A program made the translations under genes and the position numbers. From contig JAZKIW010000015.1 of assembly GCA_040384625.1 (NCBI GenBank), positions 1 through 64,000 on the forward strand: a stretch of DNA of 64,000 bases. The letters are read 5' to 3'. Under the pieces are notes generated by a model. That model searched no databases, was not told the DNA's origin, and saw only the letters and a program-made list of their open reading frames with translations. Shown in pieces: positions 39,481-48,018 of this stretch. The first letter of the stretch is position 1. Each line of letters begins with the position of its first letter. The stretch is from CADEEN01 sp040384625 (GTDB taxonomy: Bacteria; Pseudomonadota; Gammaproteobacteria; Burkholderiales; Burkholderiaceae_C).

Positions 39481-40448
39481 GCACTATATTGCATTCTACG
39501 CTTTCGCCCGACAGTCCCGAGGTCGACGCCGAACGCGACGCCGACGTCGAGGGCAAGCACCCGTTCCTGGTCTCACTGGGTGAGCGGGTGAGGGCCTTGC
39601 GATCCCGTCGCGGCATGACCCGCAAGGCGGTGGCGCTGGCGGCCGACGTGTCGGAAAGGCATCTGGCGAACCTCGAATACGGCGTCGGCAATGCCTCCAC
39701 CCTCGTGCTCTTGAACGTCGCAGCGGCACTGCAATGTTCGCTGGCCGAACTGCTCGGCGACGTGACCACATCGACGCCCGAGTGGCTGCTGATTCGGGAG
39801 TTGCTCGAGCACCGCGACGACGCCACGCTGCGGCGCGTGCGCGTGGTGATCGGCGAGATGCTCGGCACCGGAGGTGCGAACGGCGAAGGGCGTGCCGCGC
39901 GCAGCCCCCGTGTCGCCTTGATCGGTCTGCGCGGTGCGGGCAAATCCACCCTTGGCCAGCGCCTGGCCGACGACCTCGGTTTCCCTTTCGTCGAGCTGAG
40001 CCGAGAGATTGAGAAGTTCGCCGGCTGCAGCGTGGCCGAGATCCAGGCCCTGTACGGCGTCAACGCCTACCGTCGCTACGAACGACGGGCGCTCGAGGAG
40101 GCGATCCAGATCTACCCGGAGGCGGTGATCGCCACCCCCGGCGGCATCGTGTCCGATGCCGCCACCTTCAACCTCTTGCTGGCGCACTGCAGCACGGTCT
40201 GGTTGCAGGCGCAACCCGAAGATCACATGCGGCGCGTCATTGCCCAAGGCGATCTAAGGCCGATGGGGGCGAGCAAGGAGGCGATGGAAGACCTGAAGGG
40301 CATCCTGGCCGGCCGTGCAGCCTTCTACTCGAAGGCCGACCTGCGCCTGGACACCAGCGCGGCCACGCTGGAGCCCACCTTCCAGGCCCTGCGGACCCTC
40401 GTGAGGCGCAGCTTGAGCCTTCCCCTGACGGATCAGAAAGTGCAGTAA
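39474..40448 (+). CDS. boxR: BoxR-type XRE regulator with shikimate-kinase-like domain
   Basis: A 324-residue repressor of the BoxR/BzdR family. Residues about 32-90 form an XRE helix-turn-helix ('LGERVRALRSRRGMTRKAVA', 'LAADVSERHLANLEYGVGNA'). From about residue 145 a shikimate-kinase-like fold follows, with P-loop 'LIGLRGAGKSTLGQRLAD', which in this family binds benzoyl-CoA as inducer. GTG 39474 is preceded by GGTGAG at good spacing. It diverges from bclA and is followed by boxCBA; the stop lies within a candidate operator repeat upstream of boxC. Confidence 0.93.
   Translation: MSSTILHSTLSPDSPEVDAERDADVEGKHPFLVSLGERVRALRSRRGMTRKAVALAADVSERHLANLEYGVGNASTLVLLNVAAALQCSLAELLGDVTTSTPEWLLIRELLEHRDDATLRRVRVVIGEMLGTGGANGEGRAARSPRVALIGLRGAGKSTLGQRLADDLGFPFVELSREIEKFAGCSVAEIQALYGVNAYRRYERRALEEAIQIYPEAVIATPGGIVSDAATFNLLLAHCSTVWLQAQPEDHMRRVIAQGDLRPMGASKEAMEDLKGILAGRAAFYSKADLRLDTSAATLEPTFQALRTLVRRSLSLPLTDQKVQ
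39480..39495. promoter_or_regulatory. Candidate BoxR operator at the bclA/boxR promoter
   Basis: AGCACTATATTGCATT carries GCA and TGCATT elements with spacing close to the repeats upstream of boxC (12 of 20 positions match over the extended alignment). It overlaps the upstream edge of the bclA -35 hexamer and the first codons of boxR. TGCA-containing sites are known for BzdR of Azoarcus. Confidence 0.4.
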
Positions 40449-40491
40449 AGTGCTTTTATTCGAGCGGAATATGCAGTATGATGCATTTATT
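40439..40491. promoter_or_regulatory. Direct-repeat BoxR operator candidates and boxC promoter
   Basis: Two 22-bp units start at 40439 and 40470, 31 bases apart (three helical turns), and share 16 positions in the pattern TGCAGTA-N3-TGC-W-TTTATT. A TATGAT hexamer at 40477-40482 inside the second unit is a good -10 element for boxC, although the -35 is weak. The stop of boxR falls in the first unit. The layout suggests that the regulator bound to both units blocks the boxCBA promoter. Confidence 0.6.
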
Positions 40492-40507
40492 GCCCAGAGG
40501 AGCACCT

Positions 40508-42163
40508 ATGAGCCCAGCCCGTGTCGACTATCAGACCCATCCCTCGCATTACAAGCACTGGAAGCTCAAGTTCGAAGGCCCCGTGGCGACGCTGGCCGCC
40601 GACTTCGACGAGAACGCCGGCCTGCGCCCCGGCTACAAGCTCAAGCTCAACAGCTACGACCTCGGCGTCGACATCGAACTGAACGACGCGGTCAACCGCA
40701 TCCGCTTCGAGCACCCCGAGGTGCGCACGGTGGTGCTGACCAGCGCCAAGGATAAGGTGTTCTGCTCGGGCGCCAACATCTTCATGCTCGGCGTCTCGAG
40801 CCATGCCTGGAAAGTCAACTTCTGCAAGTTCACCAACGAGACGCGCAACGGACTCGAGGATTCGTCGAAGCACAGCGGCCTGAAGTTCCTGGCCGCCGTC
40901 AACGGTGCCTGTGCCGGAGGAGGCTACGAGGTAGCCCTGGCCTGCGACGAGATCATCCTGGTCGACGACCGCTCCAGCGCGGTGAGCCTGCCTGAAGTGC
41001 CGCTGCTCGGGGTGCTGCCCGGCACCGGCGGCCTGACCCGCGTCACCGACAAGCGGCACGTACGTCATGACCTGGCCGACCTGTTCTGCACCAGCGTCGA
41101 AGGCGTGCGTGGGCAGAAGGCCAAGGACTGGCGCCTGGTCGACGACATCGCCAAGCCGCAGGGCTTTGCGCAGAAGGTCCAGGAGCGCGCGTTGCAGCTC
41201 GCCGAAAAGAGCGACCGGCCCGCGAGCGCCAGAGGGGTGGCGCTGACGCCCATCGCTTGCTCGATCGAAGACAACGCGCTGCGCTACCCGAACGTCACGG
41301 TCGAGATCGACCGCAGCAAGCGCACCGCGACCTGGACGGTCAAGGCGCCGACCGGGGCGCAGCCGCGCGACATCGCCGACATCGAAATGGCCGGTGCCGC
41401 CTGGTACCCGCTCGCGATGGCGCGCGAACTCGAAGACGCGATCCTGTCGATGCGCACCAACGAACTCGACATCGGCCTGTGGCTCATCAAGACCGAGGGC
41501 GACACGGCCGACGTGCTGGCGATGGACGAGACCCTGCAACGGCACAAGAAGCACTGGCTGGTGCGCGAAACGATTGGCCTGCTGCGCCGCACGTTCAGCC
41601 GGTTGGACGTGTCATCACGCAGCCTGTTCGCGCTGATCGAGCCGGGTTCGTGCTTCGCCGGCACCTTCCTTGAGTTGGCGTTGGCCTGCGACCGCAGCTA
41701 CATGCTCGCGCTGCCCGACGATCCGGCGCGCGCGCCCAAGATCAGCGTCGTCGAGGCCAACTTCACGCTCTATCCGATGGTCACCAACCAGAGCCGGCTC
41801 GCGCGCCGCTTCTACGACGAAGAGACAGCCATCGATGCGTTGCGGCTGCAAGAGGGCCAGGCCCTCGACGCTGATGCAGCCTTCGCGCTCGGCTTGGTGA
41901 CTGCCAACCCCGACGACATCGACTGGGCCGACGAAGTGCGCATCGCGATCGAGGAGCGCGTCTCGATGTCGCCCGATGCGCTGACGGGCATGGAAGCCAA
42001 CTTGCGCTTCAACGGCCCCGAGAACATGTTCACGCGCGTCTTCGGCCGCCTCACCGCCTGGCAGAACTGGATCTTCCAGCGCCCCAACGCCGTGGGTGAG
42101 AAGGGGGCGTTGAAGGTCTATGGCAAGGGCGAGAAGGCCGCGTTCGACTGGAATCGGGTTTAG
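40508..42163 (+). CDS. boxC: 2,3-epoxybenzoyl-CoA dihydrolase
   Basis: A 551-residue crotonase-family protein that opens the ring of 2,3-epoxybenzoyl-CoA, giving 3,4-dehydroadipyl-CoA semialdehyde and formate. Length and sequence match BoxC: 'YKHWKLKFEGPVATLAADFD', 'KDKVFCSGANIFMLGVSSHA' and 'LAAVNGACAGGGYEVALACD' (oxyanion hole). The C-terminal half carries a second crotonase-like region with 'FAGTFLELALACDRSYMLAL'. ATG 40508 has AGAGGAG just upstream. It begins the plus-strand catabolic operon and ends 9 bases before boxB. Confidence 0.95.
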   Translation: MSPARVDYQTHPSHYKHWKLKFEGPVATLAADFDENAGLRPGYKLKLNSYDLGVDIELNDAVNRIRFEHPEVRTVVLTSAKDKVFCSGANIFMLGVSSHAWKVNFCKFTNETRNGLEDSSKHSGLKFLAAVNGACAGGGYEVALACDEIILVDDRSSAVSLPEVPLLGVLPGTGGLTRVTDKRHVRHDLADLFCTSVEGVRGQKAKDWRLVDDIAKPQGFAQKVQERALQLAEKSDRPASARGVALTPIACSIEDNALRYPNVTVEIDRSKRTATWTVKAPTGAQPRDIADIEMAGAAWYPLAMARELEDAILSMRTNELDIGLWLIKTEGDTADVLAMDETLQRHKKHWLVRETIGLLRRTFSRLDVSSRSLFALIEPGSCFAGTFLELALACDRSYMLALPDDPARAPKISVVEANFTLYPMVTNQSRLARRFYDEETAIDALRLQEGQALDADAAFALGLVTANPDDIDWADEVRIAIEERVSMSPDALTGMEANLRFNGPENMFTRVFGRLTAWQNWIFQRPNAVGEKGALKVYGKGEKAAFDWNRV

Positions 42164-42172
42164 GAACACATC

Positions 42173-43600
42173 ATGAGCAGCATCAACTACAGCGAGAAGA
42201 TCCCCAACAACGTCAACCTCGGCGAAGACCGCACGCTGCAGCGCGCGCTCGAGCAATGGCAGCCGAACTTCCTCAACTGGTGGGGCGACGTCGGGCCCGA
42301 GGGCTCGACCGACTACGACGTGTACCTGCGCACCGCAGTCAGCGTCGATCCGCAGGGTTGGGCGCAGTTCGGCTACACGAAGATGCGCGACTACCGCTGG
42401 GGCATCTTCCTGAACCCAGGTGATGCGAACCGCCAGATCCACTTCGGTGATCACAAGGGCGAGAAGGCCTGGAGCGACGTCCCGGGCGAGCACCGCGCCA
42501 ACCTGCGACGCATCATCGTCACCCAGGGCGACACCGAGCCGGCTTCGGTCGAACAGCAGCGCCACCTCGGCCTCACCGCGCCGAGCATGTACGACCTGCG
42601 CAACCTGTTCCAGATCAATGTGGAAGAAGGGCGCCACCTGTGGGCCATGGTCTACCTGCTGCACCGACACTTCGGCCGCGACGGGCGCGAGGAGGCCGAG
42701 GCTCTGCTCGAACGGCGCAGCGGCGACGAGAACAACCCGCGAATCCTGGGGGCCTTCAACGAAGCCACGCCGGACTGGCTGGCCTTCTTCATGTTCACCT
42801 ATTTCACCGATCGCGACGGCAAGTTCCAGCTCTGCGCGCTGGCCGAAAGCGCCTTCGACCCGCTGGCGCGCACGACCAAGTTCATGCTGACCGAGGAGGC
42901 GCACCACATGTTCGTCGGCGAGAGCGGCGTCTCGCGCGTGATCGCGCGCACCGCGGCGGCAATGAACGAGCTGAAGACCGACGAGGTGGGCAAGCTGCGC
43001 GCAGCCGGCGTGATCGACCTGCCGACGATCCAGCGCTACCTCAATTTCCATTACAGCGTGACGATCGACCTGTTCGGTGCCGACCAGTCGAGCAATGCCG
43101 CGACCTTCTACTCGACGGGCCTGAAGGGCCGCTTCGAGGAAGGCAAACGCGACGACGACCACGTGCTGAAGGGGCAGACCTACAAGGTACTCGAGGCCGT
43201 CGGCGGCCAGTTGGTCGAGAAGGAAGTACCGCTGCTCAATGCGCTCAACGAAGTGCTGCGCGACGACTTCATCAAGGATTCGGTGGCCGGTGTCGGGCGC
43301 TGGAACAAGGTGCTCGAAAAGGCCGGCCTGCCGCATCGGCTGACCGTGCCGCACAAGGCCTTCCACCGCAACATCGGCGCGCTGTCGGGGGTCAAGGTCT
43401 CGCCCGACGGGCGCGTCCTCGGTGCCGCCGAATGGCAGGCGAATGTGGACAAATGGCTGCCCTCGGGCGAGGATCGGGCCTTCGTCGCATCGCTGATGGG
43501 CCGTGTCGTCGAACCAGGTAAGTTCGCGAACTGGATCGCCCCGCCCGTGATGGGTATCAACCGCCAACCCGTCGACTTCGAGTACGTCCGATTCAATTGA
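42173..43600 (+). CDS. boxB: Benzoyl-CoA 2,3-epoxidase, oxygenase subunit
   Basis: A 475-residue di-iron oxygenase that, with BoxA, inserts one oxygen atom into benzoyl-CoA. Length equals known BoxB (about 473). Metal-ligand helices are visible: 'INVEEGRHLWAMVYLLHRHF' (Glu-x2-His) and 'LTEEAHHMFVGESG' (Glu-x2-His), plus acidic residues in 'FFMFTYFTDRDGKFQL'. 'INRQPVDFEYVRF' closes the protein as in homologues. It lies 9 bases after boxC and 10 bases before boxA. Confidence 0.96.
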   Translation: MSSINYSEKIPNNVNLGEDRTLQRALEQWQPNFLNWWGDVGPEGSTDYDVYLRTAVSVDPQGWAQFGYTKMRDYRWGIFLNPGDANRQIHFGDHKGEKAWSDVPGEHRANLRRIIVTQGDTEPASVEQQRHLGLTAPSMYDLRNLFQINVEEGRHLWAMVYLLHRHFGRDGREEAEALLERRSGDENNPRILGAFNEATPDWLAFFMFTYFTDRDGKFQLCALAESAFDPLARTTKFMLTEEAHHMFVGESGVSRVIARTAAAMNELKTDEVGKLRAAGVIDLPTIQRYLNFHYSVTIDLFGADQSSNAATFYSTGLKGRFEEGKRDDDHVLKGQTYKVLEAVGGQLVEKEVPLLNALNEVLRDDFIKDSVAGVGRWNKVLEKAGLPHRLTVPHKAFHRNIGALSGVKVSPDGRVLGAAEWQANVDKWLPSGEDRAFVASLMGRVVEPGKFANWIAPPVMGINRQPVDFEYVRFN

Positions 43601-43610
43601 AGTTCCACGA

Positions 43611-44882
43611 ATGAACGCGCCCGCCGAAGCGGCTGTCATCAAGCAGCACCTGATCGACCCTGAGATCTGCATCCGCTGCAATACCTGCGAGGCCACCTGT
43701 CCGGTCGGCGCGATCACGCACGACGATCGCAACTACGTCGTCGATGTCGAGAAGTGCAATTTCTGCATGGCGTGCATCTCGCCGTGCCCGACCGGCTCGA
43801 TCGACAACTGGCGAACGGTGCTGAAGATCAGTGCCTATTCGGTCGAAGCACAGTTCGGCTGGGACAATCTGCCTGCCGAGCAGCCGCTGCTCGAAGGCGC
43901 TGGACCCGTCGATGTCGCAGCGCCGGCTGCGAAGCCCGTGCCGGTGCCGGCCACCCAGCTCGAAGCCGGCGAGCAGGCCTTCGTCGCGTCGGCCTGGGGC
44001 GCAAGCCTGCCGCCGTGGTCGGCGGCGCATGCCTACACCAACCTGTACGGTCCCAAGAACGGCCCGACCACGGCTACGGTGGTCGGCAATGTGCGCGTCA
44101 CCGAGGTCGGCAAGGAATACGACACCCACCACCTGGTGCTCGATTTCGGCACGATGCCCTTCCCGGTGCTCGAAGGCCAGTCGATCGGCATCGTGCCGCC
44201 GGGCAGCGACGCCGACGGCCGGCCGCACCATGCGCGCCAGTACTCGATCGCCAGCCCGCGCAATGGCGAGCGGCCGGGCTACAACAACCTGTCGCTGACC
44301 ATCAAGCGAGTGCTCGAGGATCACCAGGGCCAGCCCGTGCGGGGCGTGGCCAGCAACTACCTGTGCGACCTGAAGGTCGGCGAAGAGGTGCAGGTGATCG
44401 GACCTTTCGGCACCAGCTTCCTGATGCCCAACCACCCGAAAAGCCACATCGTGATGATCTGCACCGGCACCGGCAGTGCACCGATGCGCGCGATGACCGA
44501 GTGGCGACGGCGCCTGCGCGCGAGCGGCAAGTTCGAAGGCGGCAAGTTGATGCTCTTCTTCGGCGCGCGCACCAAGGAAGAGTTGCCTTACTTCGGCCCG
44601 CTGCAGGGCCTGCCCAAGGACTTCATCGACATCAACTTCGCCTTCAGCCGCACGCCTGGCCAGCCCAAGCGCTATGTGCAGGACCTGATGCGCGAACGCG
44701 CCGCCGATCTCGGCGTGCTCCTGGCCGACCCAAGCACCTTCTTCTACGTCTGCGGACTGAAGAGCATGGAGGAGGGCGTCGTCATGGCCTTGCGTGACGT
44801 GGCGCAGAAGGCAAACTTGGCATGGGACAGCGTCGGCGCCATCTTGAAGCGCGAAGGCCGCCTCCATCTGGAGACCTACTGA
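43611..44882 (+). CDS. boxA: Benzoyl-CoA 2,3-epoxidase, reductase subunit
   Basis: A 423-residue flavoprotein that passes electrons from NADPH to BoxB. The N-terminus has two [4Fe-4S] motifs, 'CIRCNTCEATCPVGA' and 'CNFCMACISPCPTGS'. A ferredoxin-NADP reductase module follows from about residue 150: FAD motif 'RQYSIASPRN' and NADPH motif 'IVMICTGTGSAPMRAM', ending in an aromatic Tyr. The Ala/Pro-rich linker between them is normal for BoxA. The stop overlaps the next ATG by one base (TGATG). Confidence 0.96.
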   Translation: MNAPAEAAVIKQHLIDPEICIRCNTCEATCPVGAITHDDRNYVVDVEKCNFCMACISPCPTGSIDNWRTVLKISAYSVEAQFGWDNLPAEQPLLEGAGPVDVAAPAAKPVPVPATQLEAGEQAFVASAWGASLPPWSAAHAYTNLYGPKNGPTTATVVGNVRVTEVGKEYDTHHLVLDFGTMPFPVLEGQSIGIVPPGSDADGRPHHARQYSIASPRNGERPGYNNLSLTIKRVLEDHQGQPVRGVASNYLCDLKVGEEVQVIGPFGTSFLMPNHPKSHIVMICTGTGSAPMRAMTEWRRRLRASGKFEGGKLMLFFGARTKEELPYFGPLQGLPKDFIDINFAFSRTPGQPKRYVQDLMRERAADLGVLLADPSTFFYVCGLKSMEEGVVMALRDVAQKANLAWDSVGAILKREGRLHLETY

Positions 44883-45667
44883 TGCCTTCGTTGTCCATCA
44901 CACAGCGCCAGCCCGGTGTGACCCAGGTGACGATGTCGCGCCCGGCGGTCTTCAATGCCTTCGACGAGGCGATGATCGGCGAGCTCGATGCCGCCTTCGA
45001 GCGGCTCGGCGCCGACGACAGCGTGCGAGTGATCGTCCTGGCCGGCGAGGGCAAGCATTTCAGCGCCGGTGCCGACCTGCAATGGATGCAGCGCGCGAGC
45101 AACGCGTCGCAGGAGTGGAATCTCGAAGATGCATGTCGCTTCGCCGCGATGCTGGCGCGCATCGATGCGACGCCGAAGCCGACCGTGGCGCGCATACAAG
45201 GGGCGGCGCTCGGCGGTGGCGTCGGCCTGGCCTGTGCCTGCGACATCGCCATTGGCGCGGACAACGCCAGCTTCGCGGTCAGTGAAGCGCGCTTCGGCAT
45301 CCTCCCGGCGGTGATCGGACCCTACGTGGTGAACGCCGTCGGCAAGCGCCAGGCACGTCGGCTGGCCCTGACGGCGACGCGCATCGGCGCCGCCGAGGCG
45401 CGCGTCCTCGGTCTGGTGCAGGCCGTGGTGCCGCTCGATGCGCTCGATGCAGCCGTCGACGCGGTGCTCACCGACCTGCTGGCCGGCGGACCGCAGGCCC
45501 AGAGCGAGATCAAGCAGCTGTTCGCCCGGCTCCAGGTCGGCCCGATCACGCCGGAGGTGCGTGAACTGAGCGCGCAGACCATCAGCCGTGTGCGCGGCGG
45601 CGACGAAGCACGCGAGGGCTTCGCCGCCTTCCTTGGCAAGCGGCCGGCAGCCTGGATCCCACGATGA
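44882..45667 (+). CDS. Enoyl-CoA hydratase/isomerase
   Basis: A 261-residue crotonase-family enzyme. Oxyanion-hole segments are 'GEGKHFSAGADLQWMQRAS' and 'IQGAALGGGVGLACACDIAI'. 'FAVSEARFGILPAVIGPYVV' is close to methylglutaconyl-CoA hydratases (LiuC type), which carry Glu at this place. In the box operon it would hydrate 3,4- or 2,3-dehydroadipyl-CoA during beta-oxidation. ATG 44882 overlaps the boxA stop; its own stop overlaps the dehydrogenase start by 4 bases. The role is inferred from context. Confidence 0.85.
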   Translation: MPSLSITQRQPGVTQVTMSRPAVFNAFDEAMIGELDAAFERLGADDSVRVIVLAGEGKHFSAGADLQWMQRASNASQEWNLEDACRFAAMLARIDATPKPTVARIQGAALGGGVGLACACDIAIGADNASFAVSEARFGILPAVIGPYVVNAVGKRQARRLALTATRIGAAEARVLGLVQAVVPLDALDAAVDAVLTDLLAGGPQAQSEIKQLFARLQVGPITPEVRELSAQTISRVRGGDEAREGFAAFLGKRPAAWIPR

Positions 45668-47199
45668 CGCCACGCACGCTCAAGGATGCCTCGGTGTTGG
45701 TGGTCGGTGCCGGCATCATGGGCGTGGGCATCGCCCAGATCGCGGCGCAGGCCGGTCATCGGGTGCAGCTGTTCGACGCGCGCGACGGTGCTGCTCAGCA
45801 GGCGGCACGCAAGCTCGGCTCGACGCTCGACGCCTTGGTGGCCAAGGGCAAGCTCGGCGCCGACGAGGCCGAGTCGACGCTGAGCCGCATCGAGCCGCTC
45901 GGGGCACTCGAAGAGATGGACAAGACCCGGCTGGTCATCGAGGCCATCGTCGAGGAGCTCGATGCCAAGCGCGCCCTGTTCCAGCAACTCGAGTCCATGC
46001 TCGGCTCCGACTGCATCCTGGCCACCAACACCTCGTCGATCTCGGTCACCGCGATCGCCAATGGGCTCGAACACCCCGGGCGCCTGGTCGGCATGCACTT
46101 CTTCAACCCGGTGCCGTTGATGAAGCTGGTCGAGGTCGTTTCGGGCCTGCACACCGACGCGGCCGTGGCAGCGGCGATCTTCGACCTGAGCCGCCAATGG
46201 GGCAAGACGCCGGTGCACGCACGGTCGACGCCCGGCTTCATCGTCAATCGCATCGCCCGCCCGTACTACGCCGAAGCCCTGGGCCTGCTGCTCGAACAGG
46301 CGGCCACGCCGCAGGTGCTCGACGCTTGCCTGCGCGCGGCGGGCTTCCGCATGGGTCCGTGCGAGTTGATGGACCTGATCGGCCACGACACCAATTTCGC
46401 GGTCACGCAGTCGGTCTACCAGGCCAACTTCTTCGACAAGCGCTACAGCCCTTCGTTGGTGCAGCGCGAGATGGTCGACGGTGGCCTGCTCGGGCGCAAG
46501 AGCGGGCGCGGCTTCTACCGCTATCAGGGCGAGGGTTCGGGCGTGCCGCCGCTGCCGGTCGCGGTGCACGAAGCGCCGACGACGGCCGGCGAGGTCACCG
46601 TGCATGGCATGGGGATGATCGCCGACTTCCTTGACTACGCCGCGACGCGCACCCTGGCCAGCCAGGGCTGGGGGCCAGCGCGTGTGCACGACAGCGGCTG
46701 GACCGGTCTGGCCGTCGACGGCGCACGCCTCGTGCTGACCGACGGGCGCTGTGCCGCCGATCTCAGCGTCGAGCTGGGCAGCGCCGACGTCGCCGTCTTC
46801 GACCGCCTCCTGGCGATGCCGACCAATGGCGGCGGCGCGTTGGCGTTCGCGGTGGCGCCGAGGGCCAGCCCGGCCTGGAGCACGCAGGCCGCGGCCTGGC
46901 TGGCCGCGCTCGGCTTTGCGCCGCTGCGCGTCGCCGACAGCCCCGGCCTGGTGGTCGCGCGCACCGTGGCGATGCTGATCAACGAAGCCGCCGACGCTGT
47001 GCAGCAGGGCGTCTGCACGCCCGATGGTGCCGACGCGGCGATGAAGCTCGGCGTCAACTATCCCGCAGGCCCCTTCGAGTGGCTGGAGAGCTGGCGTGCT
47101 CTGGACGTGATCGCCATGCTCGACGCGCTCGACGCCCACTACCGGGGAGAGCGCTATCGCGCCAGTCCGTGGCTGCGGCGCCAGGGCCGCCTGGCGTGA
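45664..47199 (+). CDS. 3-hydroxyacyl-CoA dehydrogenase with duplicated C-terminal domain
   Basis: A 511-residue dehydrogenase of the PaaH/PaaC kind. NAD motif: 'VLVVGAGIMGVGIAQIAAQA'. Catalytic region: 'LVGMHFFNPVPLMKLVEVV' with His, and 'STPGFIVNRIARPYYAEALG' with Asn. One 3HCDH C-terminal domain spans about residues 185-285; a second, with 'VVARTVAMLINEAADAVQQG', lies at about 420-510. It would oxidise 3-hydroxyadipyl-CoA to 3-oxoadipyl-CoA. It is joined to its neighbours by 4-base overlaps. A thiolase for the next step is not in the window. Confidence 0.9.
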   Translation: MTPRTLKDASVLVVGAGIMGVGIAQIAAQAGHRVQLFDARDGAAQQAARKLGSTLDALVAKGKLGADEAESTLSRIEPLGALEEMDKTRLVIEAIVEELDAKRALFQQLESMLGSDCILATNTSSISVTAIANGLEHPGRLVGMHFFNPVPLMKLVEVVSGLHTDAAVAAAIFDLSRQWGKTPVHARSTPGFIVNRIARPYYAEALGLLLEQAATPQVLDACLRAAGFRMGPCELMDLIGHDTNFAVTQSVYQANFFDKRYSPSLVQREMVDGGLLGRKSGRGFYRYQGEGSGVPPLPVAVHEAPTTAGEVTVHGMGMIADFLDYAATRTLASQGWGPARVHDSGWTGLAVDGARLVLTDGRCAADLSVELGSADVAVFDRLLAMPTNGGGALAFAVAPRASPAWSTQAAAWLAALGFAPLRVADSPGLVVARTVAMLINEAADAVQQGVCTPDGADAAMKLGVNYPAGPFEWLESWRALDVIAMLDALDAHYRGERYRASPWLRRQGRLA

Positions 47200-47630
47200 A
47201 GTTCGCCGAGTTTCACGCCGGCCGGGTGATCGAGGCCGGCCCTTACACGCTGAGCGAATCCGAACTGCTGCAGTTCGCTCGGGCCTACGACCCACAGTGG
47301 TTCCACACCGATGCCGCGGCAGCGGGCCAGGGGCGCTTCGGCGGCTTGATCGCCAGCGGCTGGCACACCTGCGGCATCGCCATGCGCCTGGCCACCGATG
47401 CCGCGCTCGAGGGTTCCGAGTCCTTCGCCTCGCCGGGCCTGGCCTACGTGAAGTGGACGCACCCGGTTCGGCCCGGCGATGCCCTGACGCTGCGCGCCAC
47501 GGTGCTCGACACGCGCCGCTCTCGCACACAGCCGAACCTGGGCTTGCTGCGCTGGCGCTGGCAGCTGTTCAACCAGGCCGCCATCGAAGTGCTCGACCTC
47601 GAAGCCACCAGCCTGTTCGATCTGGGGTGA
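47196..47630 (+). CDS. MaoC-family hydratase
   Basis: A 144-residue hot-dog-fold protein with the R-hydratase motif D-x4-H in 'AYDPQWFHTDAAA' and 'GLIASGWHTCGIAMRL'. GTG 47196 overlaps the previous stop (GTGA). MaoC hydratases act on enoyl-CoA substrates, so it could handle a dehydroadipyl-CoA isomer or a side product. It is the last gene of the box operon; the next gene is convergent after 16 bases. Confidence 0.85.
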   Translation: MKFAEFHAGRVIEAGPYTLSESELLQFARAYDPQWFHTDAAAAGQGRFGGLIASGWHTCGIAMRLATDAALEGSESFASPGLAYVKWTHPVRPGDALTLRATVLDTRRSRTQPNLGLLRWRWQLFNQAAIEVLDLEATSLFDLG

Positions 47631-47646
47631 ACGCGGCGAGGCGCGC

Positions 47647-48018
47647 TCAGTCGACGTCGGCGACGAATTCGATCAGGCGCCATTGCCCGCGCACAGGGCC
47701 GAGGTGGAAGCCGTAGGGCTTGCACCAGAGCACCAGGCGCTCTCCTTCGGGCTGCGCCGCGGCTCGCTGCAGGCAGCGGCGCACGCCGGCGGTGAAGAGC
47801 TTGGGCGCCGCCTCGCGCACGAAGGCTGTGCGTTCGAGCCTGCGGCCTTCGTAGAGAAAGGGCAGGGCAGTCAGGTCGGCCAGCGCGCCGGCATCGGCCT
47901 GCGCCGCAGCAGCACGAAAGCGCTCGACGAACGCCGGGCCGGCGGGGTCACTTGCGCACGCCGGCAGCACCAGTGCGCAGACCAGGCCCGCCAGCAGCCG
48001 CCGGGCCGCGCGCTTCAC
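47647..48018 (-). CDS. Putative lipoprotein
   Basis: A 123-residue protein beginning VKRAARRLLAGLVCALVLPACASDP as read in pieces: a signal peptide ending in the lipobox LPAC, so Cys21 would be lipid-modified. The mature part is helical and then beta-rich ('FVERFRAAAAQADAGALADL', 'RLVLWCKPYGFHLGPVRGQW'). GTG 48018 overlaps the stop of the upstream membrane-protein gene (GTGA). No family recognised. It converges on the box operon and probably shares a transcript with the two upstream minus-strand genes. Confidence 0.65.
   Translation of the reverse strand: MKRAARRLLAGLVCALVLPACASDPAGPAFVERFRAAAAQADAGALADLTALPFLYEGRRLERTAFVREAAPKLFTAGVRRCLQRAAAQPEGERLVLWCKPYGFHLGPVRGQWRLIEFVADVD

Noticed and set aside
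41615..47529. Two 700-codon frames antisense to boxB and to the dehydrogenase gene
   Set aside because: They mirror strongly conserved genes and show only compositional bias.
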